In this document: piece after piece, positions 29,175 to 39,025 of the stretch
Layout of the letters: every line of letters begins with the position of its first letter
Numbering within the stretch: the stretch's first letter is position 1
Assembly (NCBI GenBank): GCA_003116975.1
Contig: BGKB01000037.1
Span: forward strand, 248,001 to 312,000
Source of the DNA: Aurantiochytrium sp. KH105
Lineage: Eukaryota; Sar; Bigyra; Thraustochytrida; Thraustochytriidae
Direction: 5' to 3'
DNA length: 64,000 nt
The notes under the pieces: generated by a model
The model's input: only the letters and a program-made list of their open reading frames with translations
Database searches by the model: none
Told to the model about the DNA's origin: nothing
Translations under genes and position numbers: made by a program

Positions 29175-30722
29175 TTAGAATGACATGGCCGAGAAGGAAA
29201 GCGCATTCGCGTCGGTGTCAGGAAGGCGCTCCACGAGCTCGGACTGCTCCTTGGCCAACAAGGCGTCAATGTCGAACTCCTTGGCCCACTCGGTCACGAC
29301 CTTGGTGTTTTCGCGCGAGATCATCTTGTCCTCGATAGACTTGCCGGCCTTGGGCGGCGCCACGTAAAAGGGAATCTTTCCGGAATTGAGGTCCTGCAGA
29401 ATGATGCGCGAGGCCGCCTTTTGGTCCGGCACACCGCCCTTGGTCAGCTTGCCTCGCTTGGTAGCAACAGAAACAATAAACTCGGTCGGAGTCTTGAAGC
29501 GCGGAACGCGGTAGAGAACCATGAGAACCTCGCGGTTGCAGCGCTCAATGAGCTTGCTGACGGGCTCAACAACGTCGTCAATGTCGGCGGGACTGAGGCA
29601 GTTGCGAAGAACGAGACGAGCCGAGTCCTTGGTCTGGGTGCTGTCCTGGAAGAGAACACCGGGAGAGTCAATGAGCTTGACCTTTTTGTCCAACTGGACA
29701 ATCTGCAGCGATTTAGTGAAGCCAGGAGTGGGAGAAACACCGACGGCGCGGCTTCGCTTCAGCGAGTTGATCACAGAGCTCTTGCCAACGTTGGGGTAGC
29801 CGACAACGCCGACGGTGATGGAGGTCTTGATGTTGCGGTTGCGCGAGTAGTTCTTGAGAAGCTGAAGCAAAGTGTCAGCGCCGACGCAGATGCTGTCACC
29901 CACGGTGGAGGCGCCCTGTTCGGTGGAGGTGGAGGAAGTGCCAAGAGCGATCGAGTCCTTGCTAGCTCTTCCGAGATTAGAACGCTGCTCCTGCGTGGAG
30001 GCGCGAAAGGCGACGGTGGGGTACTCTTTGCGCAGTTCGGTGAGCCAGCGCTCGGCCACCTGCTTAGGTACGAGGTCAATCTTGTTCATGACGACGACGA
30101 GACGTTTGTTACGTGCGTTCTCAAGGACCATTTTCTCGGCCTGGGGCGCTCTGCAGCCCATGGGATCACGTGCGTCAACCACGAGGAGAATGACGTCGGC
30201 GGAGTCGACGACGTTGCGAAGCTCCTTCATGTAAACGCGCTTCTTTCCCTTGTTAATGACGGAGGATGAGCTCGGGTCCCCGTCCTCATCGGCCTCGGCC
30301 TCGCGGGCCTCGAAGGCGGCGCCGCGGGCGGCGGCAGAAGCAAGGTCGTCTGCCGAAGGACCGGCGCGCTTGCGCTTGCGACCAGAACCCCCCGAGGGGT
30401 CAGCATCTTCCGCGGGCTCCTCGTACTCGTCCTCCATGGCGTCACTTTCTCTTTGGGCACGCATTTCAAAAAGCCGACGTTGACGCTGCTTGTCGCGCTC
30501 GTGTTCGCGCTCCTTGTCCTCCATGGCCTTGCGCAGGAACTGCTCGCGGAAAGGCATCAGGTTCGGGAGACCAGGGTCCTTCTTTGGCTTGGGGGCGCGG
30601 CCTTCGCGAACGGCCTTGCGCTGCTCCCTGCGCTGCTTGCGATGGTGCTCGGTGACCTTCTTGATGGCCTTGTACTTGTCCTTGAAGGTCGTCCGCTTGG
30701 ACTGCCGCTTCTTCTTGACCAT
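29175..30722 (-). CDS. Nucleostemin/NUG1/Grn1-type ribosome-biogenesis GTPase
   Basis: A single exon of 515 residues. The GTPase motifs are in circularly permuted order: G4 NKID at 213-216, then G1 GYPNVGKS at 308-315, then G3 DSPGV at 352-356, the hallmark of the YlqF/YawG family. The N-terminus (M-V-K-K-K-R-Q-S-K-R) followed by a long basic coiled coil is the Grn1/GNL3 N-terminal domain that directs the protein to the nucleolus. The C-terminal D-L-N-S-G-K-I-P-F-Y region is also typical. These GTPases act in 60S subunit maturation and export; yeast NUG1 and animal GNL3/GNL3L are relatives. An insertion of Ser/Thr-rich sequence (~245-285) sits between G4 and G1. Convergent with the SEC14-EDR2_C gene. 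The exact orthologue (NUG1 vs GNL3L) is not settled here. Confidence 0.93.
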   Translation of the reverse strand: MVKKKRQSKRTTFKDKYKAIKKVTEHHRKQRREQRKAVREGRAPKPKKDPGLPNLMPFREQFLRKAMEDKEREHERDKQRQRRLFEMRAQRESDAMEDEYEEPAEDADPSGGSGRKRKRAGPSADDLASAAARGAAFEAREAEADEDGDPSSSSVINKGKKRVYMKELRNVVDSADVILLVVDARDPMGCRAPQAEKMVLENARNKRLVVVMNKIDLVPKQVAERWLTELRKEYPTVAFRASTQEQRSNLGRASKDSIALGTSSTSTEQGASTVGDSICVGADTLLQLLKNYSRNRNIKTSITVGVVGYPNVGKSSVINSLKRSRAVGVSPTPGFTKSLQIVQLDKKVKLIDSPGVLFQDSTQTKDSARLVLRNCLSPADIDDVVEPVSKLIERCNREVLMVLYRVPRFKTPTEFIVSVATKRGKLTKGGVPDQKAASRIILQDLNSGKIPFYVAPPKAGKSIEDKMISRENTKVVTEWAKEFDIDALLAKEQSELVERLPDTDANALSFSAMSF

Positions 30723-31760
30723 CTTGCCTTACGAGCGCTAGGCCTTGGCCTGCGCAAACAAGAGCTCTGCGCTGCGAGACTTTGCCTGCTCGCGAGGGCG
30801 CGCTATCTCTCTTTGCTTCGCGGCGTGCTCTGGCCTCGCGAAGCCTTTCCTCGCGCGCGCGCCCGAGACCCAACCAGTTCTGTCTTGTATGGCTGCCGGC
30901 GCCACTCACCGCCCGGCCCACAATTTATATCTGACCCAAATGAGCTTTTCCATTATTGGGTCTCTTTTGATTTATAGACCCCAAAACTTGGCCGCTGCCG
31001 GTTGCGTTGCAGACGTGACTCGGCTTGACCACAAGTTTGGCGGAGAGTGCTGATGTTTCGAAAGAGACGTAGCATCCAGATCTGGGTTGACAAGAAAGAC
31101 GGAAAATAAGAGAAACATGCATGGGGACGCTGCATCACGCCAGCAGCAGCAGACAGACCTTCTGGGCTTGTAGACTTTTGCTCGAGATCTCCCTCTCTCT
31201 CTCTCTTTGGGCTGGCTGCAAATCATTCTCTAGTCCGCACATGACGTGGAGAACAACTTTTTGGCAACTTTTTCCATGAACGGGAGTCTAACTTTCTGGT
31301 CACCCAGCATCCTATGCTTACTCATCCCGTATCTTTACATTGAAAATAACTATAGCTTGTGCCATAGGCGGCTTTCTCACCCGAATCGGTCTCACCCACT
31401 CAACACATTGCTCATGATTCTCGTTCACATCGACCACGGCCGCCCGCTCGGCAGCACAGAGAACTGCTATCTGTCTCTCAGGATGCGCAGGCCATGCCAG
31501 CTATGCTGCATTCGCCGTGCGTCTAGCCATGTGACCACGCCAAGTCCTGGCCCCTTCTGTCAGCGGCAGCACACGGCGGGACGCTCACCTCGGGCCGACA
31601 GCGACACTCACTGACTCACTGACACCTTTTCGGGCCTGGGAGCGTTCCCCGCGCTCCGCCCTTTCCGCCACCGACATTCCGCTGCGGCTGCGAGCAAGAA
31701 CCGACAGTGAAGGCGCAGACGGAAGCCCGCAACGCCTCCTCGTCGGGCCCGACATCGCTT

Positions 31761-31811
31761 CGCATCGCATTGGCATCGCATTGGCATCGTCGCATTGGCA
31801 TCGCATTGGCA
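31761..31811 (+). repeat. Minisatellite-like GCATTGGCATC repeat
   Basis: About four copies of an 11-bp unit, one pair separated by an extra CGT, followed by GGCATCGATCGCAC copies to ~31840. Confidence 0.7.
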
Positions 31812-33259
31812 CGGCATCGATCGCACGGCATCGATCGCGCGGCACCGCCCCCGTCGCAAGGCGCCGCCATTGCGTCACCGTGATCTCGACCGTGGCTAGC
31901 CTGGGCCTAGCTAGGACTCCGGTGGGCAGGTTTCTCCGTGTTAAACTCGCACGCTGGTCCCTTGGGAGGTGGGCGCGATCCGGGCATGGGGTTCTCGACG
32001 GGGGTGGTCGGGGCGTTACGGCGTTAAAGGACGCGCTTGCCCGTTATGCGTGCCGGCGGCGGCGCGGCGGACTCGCGCATCCCACGGAAAGGGGGGCCGC
32101 GGATGCGGGCGGCGCCGCCAGTGGCTCAGGAGGAAGAACGCCGGCGCGAACCGCGGGCGCGGGTCGCGTGCCCTCACAAAGGTGCCGAACAGGGAGGGGA
32201 CGTAGAGCTGCAGAGGTAATGAGAGTAGGAACTGCCCGCTGCGGGAAAAATTGGCTGGACGGACCGAAAGAACTCCCGCAGTATAAGATTTCCCGACACT
32301 GCATGCTGCGCAGGGGTGCCCCGTGAGTACTGCTCGCTGGCGAAGGGTGATTTTAGGCTCAGTGGAGAGGAGGGGAGTTTTGGCTCCGTGGGCCCAAGAC
32401 ACCCATAAGGTAAGAGGTCAAAGGTTTTACCGAGGGGAGAGCTAAGAACAGTGTGTAAAGACGACCGGCCAAAGTTTGTCGGCTAGTGATGATTCTGCCG
32501 ACACTAGAATTCCTGCCCACCACGAGTCGGGGCGACTTCAGAACACCCGCATTTTCATTCTTGCATCATTCGTCTTTCCCGCCGGTTCCCTCTTCGCCTC
32601 TGCCCCAAATTCTCCAAGCCTCCCCTCCACAAGTACCTCTGTGGACTCCCCTTCTCTCCACTGCAGTGTTCACTCTACTACCCGTATTTATTTTCTGTAG
32701 GCCTTTCCCGCGGCCTGCGTCGCGTGCCCCGGGACCTTCACTGCACGCTCTCTTTCTCACCCTCGATACGAATCCACTGCGCTTTTTCAGTCGCAGTGTG
32801 TGTCTTCCTACTCATTCCCATTCTGTACGCGGCATCAGCGGTTCTTCACTGGCATGGCACGCCCCCCTATGCGCCAGTGGAGGTCCGGAGTTCCTCTTTC
32901 CGGGCGGCGCGGCGGCTCGTGAAAATTGTTAAAAATTCTCGCGCCAACCCCGTCGCGCGGAGCAGCCGGCGGCGGCGCAGGCCCCGCTTCTGCTGCTTCT
33001 GCTTTCGCTGCCGCTGCTGCGGACGCGCAGACCGGCAGCCAGGCTGCGGCTTTTGCGTCCGTGCGCGCGGCCAAGGCCGGTTTCCTTCCGCGCTGGCCGG
33101 CTTGCTGCGTCGCTGGCCACTGGCTGGTCGCCGGCCCAGGCCTGGCTGCGCCTTCTTTCGCGGGGCGGCACGGGAAAATGAAATAAAATGAAATAGAGGC
33201 AAAAAACAAACAAAGTGAAACAAGCAAGGGAATAAGCACTTGGAGGGCGTCCGAAGTTG

Positions 33260-33281
33260 ACTTGCGGCGCGGTGCGCAAGT
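33260..33281. promoter_or_regulatory. ACTTGC/GCAAGT motif pair upstream of MYB gene
   Basis: ACTTGC at 33260-33265 and GCAAGT at 33276-33281, an inverted pair with 10 bp between. Same core and arrangement as upstream of the phosphatase. About 1.05 kb upstream of the MYB start. Confidence 0.35.
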
Positions 33282-34046
33282 TGGCGATCGCGGAGGCGAG
33301 GCGTTAAGAATGTTTATTTCAAGAAATGTTTTTTATTGGGGGGGAGAGAGAGAGATGGAGAGAGAGAGGCGTCTCAGAGTTTTTGAATTCAAATTCAAAT
33401 TCACGCAAGCTCGAGCAGTCCGTCTCGTCTCCGGCTGCACGGTCGACGCCCCGCGCCGCCGCACAGCGCAGCGCAGCGAGGAGCAGCCGCGCGCGCCGCT
33501 GCGAGACCCGCGACACGCCCTGCGAGCCGCGCCCGAGCCGCAGGACAGACCCCGCGCGCCCAACGCTCGCCGACGCCTGAACAGCGCGAAGCTGGCGGCT
33601 TGGACCTGTGAGCTCCAAGCGAGCAAGCAGACATTCAGGCATTCTCGCGCCGAGCGCGCCTCGCCTCCGCCCGCCTCGCACCCCCGCGCGCCTCTCCGCC
33701 CGCGCCTGTCGCGGCAAGCCGTCTCGGCGTCCGCCCGCGCCCGCGCAAGCCCGAGTTCTTGCCGCGAGACAGCCGCGCCGCCGCCGAGGAGGTCGTTGAC
33801 GCACGCAAGCCGCCGCTCTCGCCGCTGCCGCTGCTGCTGCTGACTCCGAGCGCATCGTCCATTTCGCATCGCGCATCGCCTCCCTCGCGCCCGCCCTCCG
33901 CCCGTGCCTCCCGCGCGAGCGAGCGAGCGACCGCCGGCAGCGGCGCACGCGCGCAAGCACGCAGGCAACCAGGCAACCAGGCAGTCCCGGGTCCCGCTGC
34001 GTCCCTTGCCGCTTGCGCGTGCCAGGAAACGCGCCGCGCACCAACC

Positions 34047-34086
34047 GTGAGTGAGTGAGTGAGTGAGTGAGTGAGTGAGTGAGTGA
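34047..34086 (+). repeat. Tetranucleotide repeat (GTGA)10
   Basis: Ten uninterrupted GTGA units about 250 bp upstream of the MYB start codon. Confidence 0.93.
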
Positions 34087-34338
34087 GCGAGGAGTGCGCC
34101 TGCTCGCGCCCTTCCTTTCTTTCTTTTCTTTCCCTCTTTCCGTGCCCTTTCCCGCCTTTGCGCTGTTCTGCGACGGCGCTAAGAGAGGAGAAGGGAGACG
34201 CACAGAACCGCCTCGCCTGGACTCGAGCGCGAGCAAGCGAGCGGTAGCGGGCGAGCAAGAGAGACCAGAGGAGAGAGAGAGAAGGAGGAGAAGAGAGACG
34301 CGAGGCCGATCTCAGGGATAATAAAACAGGAAAAGAGG

Positions 34339-35346
34339 ATGATGATGCAAAAGGTGAACGCGGTCGCGACGGGACGGTTCGCCTCGCTGCAGCTGCTGGC
34401 GTCCAGCCTGCTCATGAGCGAGGATCACAAGTTCCCGAACCGCCCGCTCACGCCCGTGGGATACCCCGCGGGCAAACGAAGCTTCTCCATGTCGCCGTCC
34501 ATGTCCATGAGCCGTCAGCAGCTCTTCAAGGACGGAAACTTTAGCAGCAGCAGCGATTCCGGGTCCATGACCACCTCGGTGCGCTCTGCTGACAGCGAGA
34601 GCGGCAGCACCTACGATGAGCCCTCTCTCAAACGCGCGCGCACCGACGACAGCGCCGCCAGCAGCGCCAGCACCCTTGCCACGCCCACCAAACGCCGGCC
34701 CGCCATGCTCGCCAACACGGACAGTCCTACGTTTGGCGCTGTCGAGCCCGAATTCGACGCCAGGTCGCCTACTGCCGCTCTTTGCAGGGCAGTCAGCTTC
34801 GTCTCCGGGCACCCGGAAGCCGCTCGCGACGAGGACGCCGACGCGTCCGCCGTCGGCGGCAAAAAGAAGCGGGCGCGCAAACCCAAGGGCCTCGAGACGC
34901 ACGCTGGCGCACCTGCCGACGAGCCTGCGCATGCCGCGGGACTCATGGCAAACAGCGCCGCGCCTCCTCTTTCGCCTGCTTCGCTTGAGCGCCACCGACG
35001 TGCCACGATTAAAGGCACCTGGACCGCCGAGGAAGACAAGCAGCTGTGCCAGCTGGTCGAGCGCTTTGGCCCCAAAAAATGGAAGGTTATCGCTTCCGAA
35101 CTCCCGGGCCGCATTGCCAAACAGTGCCGCGAGCGCTGGTGCCACCACCTTTGCCCGGGCATCCGCAAGGGCCCGTGGACAAAGGAGGAGGACAAGACAA
35201 TCATCGCCGCGCACCAGCGTCTTGGCAACCGCTGGGCCGAAATGGCTAAACTTCTTCCCGGTCGCACTGACAACTCTATCAAGAACCGCTGGAACTCGTC
35301 ACTGAAGCGCATCGTGCGCAAGGAGGCCATGCTCGCCGGGCCGTAA
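34339..35346 (+). CDS. R2R3-MYB transcription factor
   Basis: A single exon of 335 residues starting at the first of three consecutive ATGs. The C-terminus holds two MYB repeats: R2 at about 223-274 (K-G-T-W-T-A-E-E-D ... W-K-V-I-A ... K-Q-C-R-E-R-W) and R3 at about 275-325 (K-G-P-W-T-K-E-E-D ... R-W-A-E-M-A ... [10 protein letters not shown]). Each has the three regularly spaced tryptophans, and the R3 recognition helix is almost identical to that of animal c-MYB, so the DNA site is probably of the AACNG type. The first ~220 residues are Ser-rich and disordered, with a basic stretch K-K-K-R-A-R-K-P-K that could be a nuclear signal. The position of the MYB pair at the C-terminus is unlike plant R2R3 factors. 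A GTGA repeat lies in the leader. Convergent with the channel gene. Confidence 0.95.
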   Translation: MMMQKVNAVATGRFASLQLLASSLLMSEDHKFPNRPLTPVGYPAGKRSFSMSPSMSMSRQQLFKDGNFSSSSDSGSMTTSVRSADSESGSTYDEPSLKRARTDDSAASSASTLATPTKRRPAMLANTDSPTFGAVEPEFDARSPTAALCRAVSFVSGHPEAARDEDADASAVGGKKKRARKPKGLETHAGAPADEPAHAAGLMANSAAPPLSPASLERHRRATIKGTWTAEEDKQLCQLVERFGPKKWKVIASELPGRIAKQCRERWCHHLCPGIRKGPWTKEEDKTIIAAHQRLGNRWAEMAKLLPGRTDNSIKNRWNSSLKRIVRKEAMLAGP

Positions 35347-36241
35347 AGAATTCACACGTTTGTACGCCAAACCAAACTATCGAACGAACAAACGAACGAA
35401 CGATCCAAGCAGCCATCCGTCCATTTCTTTACGCCAAGTCAATCGTGCTTGTGCACGTATGCCTCTTTGCCGGGGTTCATTTCTCTTCGTCGGCGGCACA
35501 ACTCATATTCGCGGTTGGAATTCACGATTTCTCCGCGTGCCCAACCAAACTCGCACGCAAGGCGGTACATGCATATCATACAGGCAAAGCTTCCACATTC
35601 AGTCCATGAGTCTGTGCTTCCCTCTCTCTCTCTCTGGACTCGACTTTGCTTCCATGTTGACCCTCTTTGCGCGCAAGCCTTGCCACATAGCAATAAGCCC
35701 AACGACAAGATCAACCCTTTGACAAAGAGTCTACAAACAGAGACTCCGTCCGTCTTCTCACTATATGTATCACGCGTTTAGCGCAGGCTAAACGAGGTCG
35801 CGTTCACACCATTCAGCAACCTCATTACAACAATCGCACAGAAATAAACAACAATTTTCAACTGCTGTGTCAAATGAATCAAATCCGTTTTTCTTTGGTT
35901 CCTGCTACTGGACTTTCAAGTTTGTCCCTCCTCTTTTGGCTGGCGATCCCTATCCCCTAGCTCATTGTGCAAACGCTACATTGCGCTGCAGCTCTTACAT
36001 AAATACTTGTCATGCGACTGCAAAGACAAGACTGGCCACATTTGGTGGCTTGTCATAAAGACGACCCCTTCTGAGGCGGCTCTACCTTGCTGTCAAACTA
36101 ACGCGTTCGGTTGATCGATCGGTCGATCAGTCGATCAATCAGTCAATATTCTTTCCCCCAAAAAAGTCCATGAACGAGAAATAAGAGGATGACAGAGCAT
36201 ACGCACACGCTAAAGATCGCCTGTTAGCGTTGCATCTTGGA
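35347..36241. other. Intergenic between convergent MYB and channel genes
   Basis: 895 bp, AT-richer, with GAAC/CGAA runs just after the MYB stop and GATC/CAAT runs near 36110-36145. It should hold two 3' UTRs. Nothing else is supported. Confidence 0.6.
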
Positions 36242-36319
36242 TTATTCTTGCTCTTGCTCTTGTTCTTGTTCTTGTGTTTGTTCTTGTTTGTGCTGCTCTC
36301 GTCCTGCCTGAAGTGGCAC

Positions 36320-36353
<34 letters not shown>

Positions 36354-39025
36354 AAGGTTTGGTGGTTCTCTACATGCCCTCCTGAAAGCAACGTCTTTAT
36401 GTTGCTCAAAAGCTCGTTTTGAAAGCTTGAGAGCTTTTGGTCAATAAGTGCTTCCATCATCTCCGTAGGAAATTCCTGCCCATGCAGCCTGCTAGCTTTT
36501 TCTGACGCGGAGCGAAGGTCCATGGACTCGTACAACGATCCCAACTCTCGTTGAAAGAGAGTCATGGTGATAGTGTCTCCATCCTTGACAGACGTTGCCT
36601 TTTCACCAATCGACATTGTCTCTTGTGTCCTCGATGCCATTAAGGTCTCTTCAATCATTGAGGCGTTCGTGACCCGCATTGCTTGCCCGCGCGCTACGTT
36701 ACCACGATACGTGGAACTGACGGGAGATGTATGGAGAGCGTCAGCAGCATCGCTTTGCCGCTCTGGCGCCCTGGACCGAGCGTAGTCCTTGCGCTGCACA
36801 ACTACGACATTTGCAGCCTCATCCTCGTCCTCTTCAAACCATCGCTCCGTTCCTTGGTTTGCCAGATGAGGCGAGCTCAAGTGCAAGCCATTTCTCGTCT
36901 CGACCCTCTTGGGAGAATTCACTGACAAATTAGGAATGGGCTGCGCATCGTCTCCGAGTGGAGGACCGAGCTCGGCAATTTGCTGCTGACGAAGCGCAAG
37001 GATTCTCTTGCGATCGACGTACGGACGGTGCTCCGTACGCTTTCGGTAATCATCTGTGATGGCGCTCATGCGTTCGTTGGCATAACCACGCATGAAATAA
37101 TTGATGAACTCACGATAGTCAACAGCGCCGTCTCCGTTGATGTCAAACCTCGTGAGCATGACCTCCATGAGCGACAGAGGCCCGCAGTATCCAAGTTCGC
37201 GCAAGGCCGCGAGAAATTCTCGACGACTGAGCTCATCACGACCGCACATATCGTGCTTTTTAAATATTTGCGCGACGTCAAGCCCAACACGGGCTGCGTC
37301 GGAGGCGATTTGATGCATCACCTTGCGACCAATACGCAGCCGTGTGGCATAACGAATAAAGCTCTTGCGCAGAGCAATCCAAAGAGCTGATGCGCGAATA
37401 CGCGCGTGCTCTTGCGGGAAGACCTCGAGAAGTTCCTCGAGGGTATTCTGCTGAAGACAAAGCACCTGCGCAAAGGTAAGTGCTCGTGATGGTTTCTTGT
37501 CGCGGAGTACGTCCGAGTGCACGATCATGTCAATGCCCCAAACACTTCCCCGCGTGAATATACGAGAATTACGAGCTACAACACCCCGAGTGAGGACACG
37601 GAGCTGAGGCCCCGTAATAATCTCCTGCGGTGCATAGAGCTCGTGCTCCAGAGCGATTGCAACGGAGGCGATGAACCCAAGAGATCCTTCATTAAGCCAT
37701 GGTACGCGTGCCAGCCACTCTTTGCTCACGGTGCGCGCCACCTCGCCGCGAAGCGTTGGAGACATCTTCTCCAGCAGGATAGCGTAGGTACTGTCTTGCT
37801 CCATCTGTCTTCGGGCCCGAAAGTAGCTTCGCAGGCGATGGCGCAAATCGGGTGGCATGCGCTTGGACTCCATGTAGGCGTTGAGGCGGTCCATTTGTTC
37901 TGAAAATTCAAGGTCCTGCAAGTTGAAAGCAGAAACAATCGAAGTGATACCACCAATAATGCGCGCCCAGACGAGGGCTCCAAGCAACATGGTCAAAACC
38001 GCCACAAAGCGCTCCGTCTCCGTGCCCGGGTTTGCAATATCCCCGTAACCAATTGTTGTGATGGTGGTGCTCGCCCAGTAGATGCACACCACATATTGCT
38101 CCATAGCGCCAGCATGCAAGAGATCCTCCTTGACAATCCAGGTTTCTTCGAATTTCCCGTCCGACTGCTCGAACATGGGAACGAGACGCCAAACGCATGC
38201 CATCCAGTGGACGAGAGAAAGAATAATGACGAGAAATTTGAACAGGCTGAGGCGATTGTACGTCCACTGGTCGCCGCGAAATAGATTCAAGTAGTCGAGG
38301 GTTCCCGACATGAGTTCGCTGAAACGCAGGAGCTTGCAGAATCGCAAGAGACGACCGGTCTCAAGAAGCTTGCCCGACTCCAAATCGTCTTCACTCGAAA
38401 GCGCAGCGAGATCGAGCGCGAGGCTGCCGAAGCCAGCGAGTGCATCGAAAACCATGCGCGTTCGTGCATAGCGCCAGACAATGGCGCGCTGGTCCCGCAC
38501 CCAAGCACCCGAGAGTGGATCCTCGTAGCAAACGAAGAACTGAAGGCCAAAGTCGACAATGAAGAGGAAGTCCACGGCACGATTCACCACGAACCGGGCA
38601 TCGTATTGGAGAGGGACGAAAGCAACCTCAAAGGGTGTCCAGGTTGCGGTGAGCAGGAGCGCTATGAGTATCAATCCATTCCAGCGCCGAAGTGCGGACG
38701 TTGTTGGAATGAATCGCAAGTCCACGTTGCGATAAATTTCATCAACGCGCTTTCGCACGCGCTCAATTTCGGTCTGGATCTCAATTCGTTTTTGCGTTGC
38801 GACACGTGGCGGAATCTTTCCCACCCATGATAGCTCTGATGAGCTATAGCTTTTCCTGTTGCGCTCCATAGAGCTCCCAGACTCATCTGGCAAAGGGACC
38901 ACGGAGTTTTTCCAGCTGCGCATCATGGCGTCTTTGATGTCTTTTCGCTTCTTTGATGACGACGAGTTGCCCTTGCTGGACGACATCTTGTCGGACCCGT
39001 CAATGCGTTTGCGCGAGAACTGCAT
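36242..39025 (-). CDS. CNG/EAG-family potassium channel with EF-hand and poly-Gln tail
   Basis: A single exon of 927 residues. Six membrane helices lie between ~115 and 375. S4 is weakly charged (R-L-L-R-F-C-K-L-L-R-F), and the pore carries T-T-I-T-T-I-G-Y-G-D with GYGD at 326-329, so it should pass potassium. A C-linker of the HCN/EAG/CNG type follows (M-P-P-D-L-R-H-R-L-R-S-Y-F). The next region corresponds to a cyclic-nucleotide-binding domain, but the usual phosphate-binding cassette (G-E then R-T/S-A) is degenerate, only S-R-A-L being recognisable. Then come a degenerate EF-hand (~591-602) and a canonical one, D-I-N-G-D-G-A-V-D-Y-R-E at 628-639. The C-terminus has 11 consecutive Gln encoded by CAG and a Q-E repeat. 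Calcium rather than cAMP may gate it (inference). Confidence 0.92.
36319..36354 (+). repeat. (CTG)10 tract encoding poly-Gln in the channel
   Basis: Ten CTG units on the plus strand, i.e. CAG codons on the coding strand, giving 11 Gln with the neighbouring CAA. It is followed toward the stop codon by a CAA/CAG-GAG hexamer repeat encoding Q-E. Confidence 0.93.

Larger units (their letters stand above)
30723..34338. other. Long divergent intergenic region, GTPase / MYB
   Basis: 3.6 kb. The first ~350 bp likely include the GTPase promoter. At 31761-31811 an 11-bp unit containing GCATTGGCAT repeats about four times. 32479-32507 can form two overlapping hairpins. An ACTTGC/GCAAGT pair lies at 33260-33281. 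The last ~700 bp, with a GTGA tract, probably form the MYB 5' UTR. Apparent frames here are short, overlap each other and show no domain. No tRNA, rRNA or snRNA could be recognised. Confidence 0.55.

Noticed and set aside
31781-32326. 181-codon frame in the GTPase/MYB intergenic region
   Set aside because: It begins in a short tandem repeat and is otherwise Arg/Gly/Ala low complexity.
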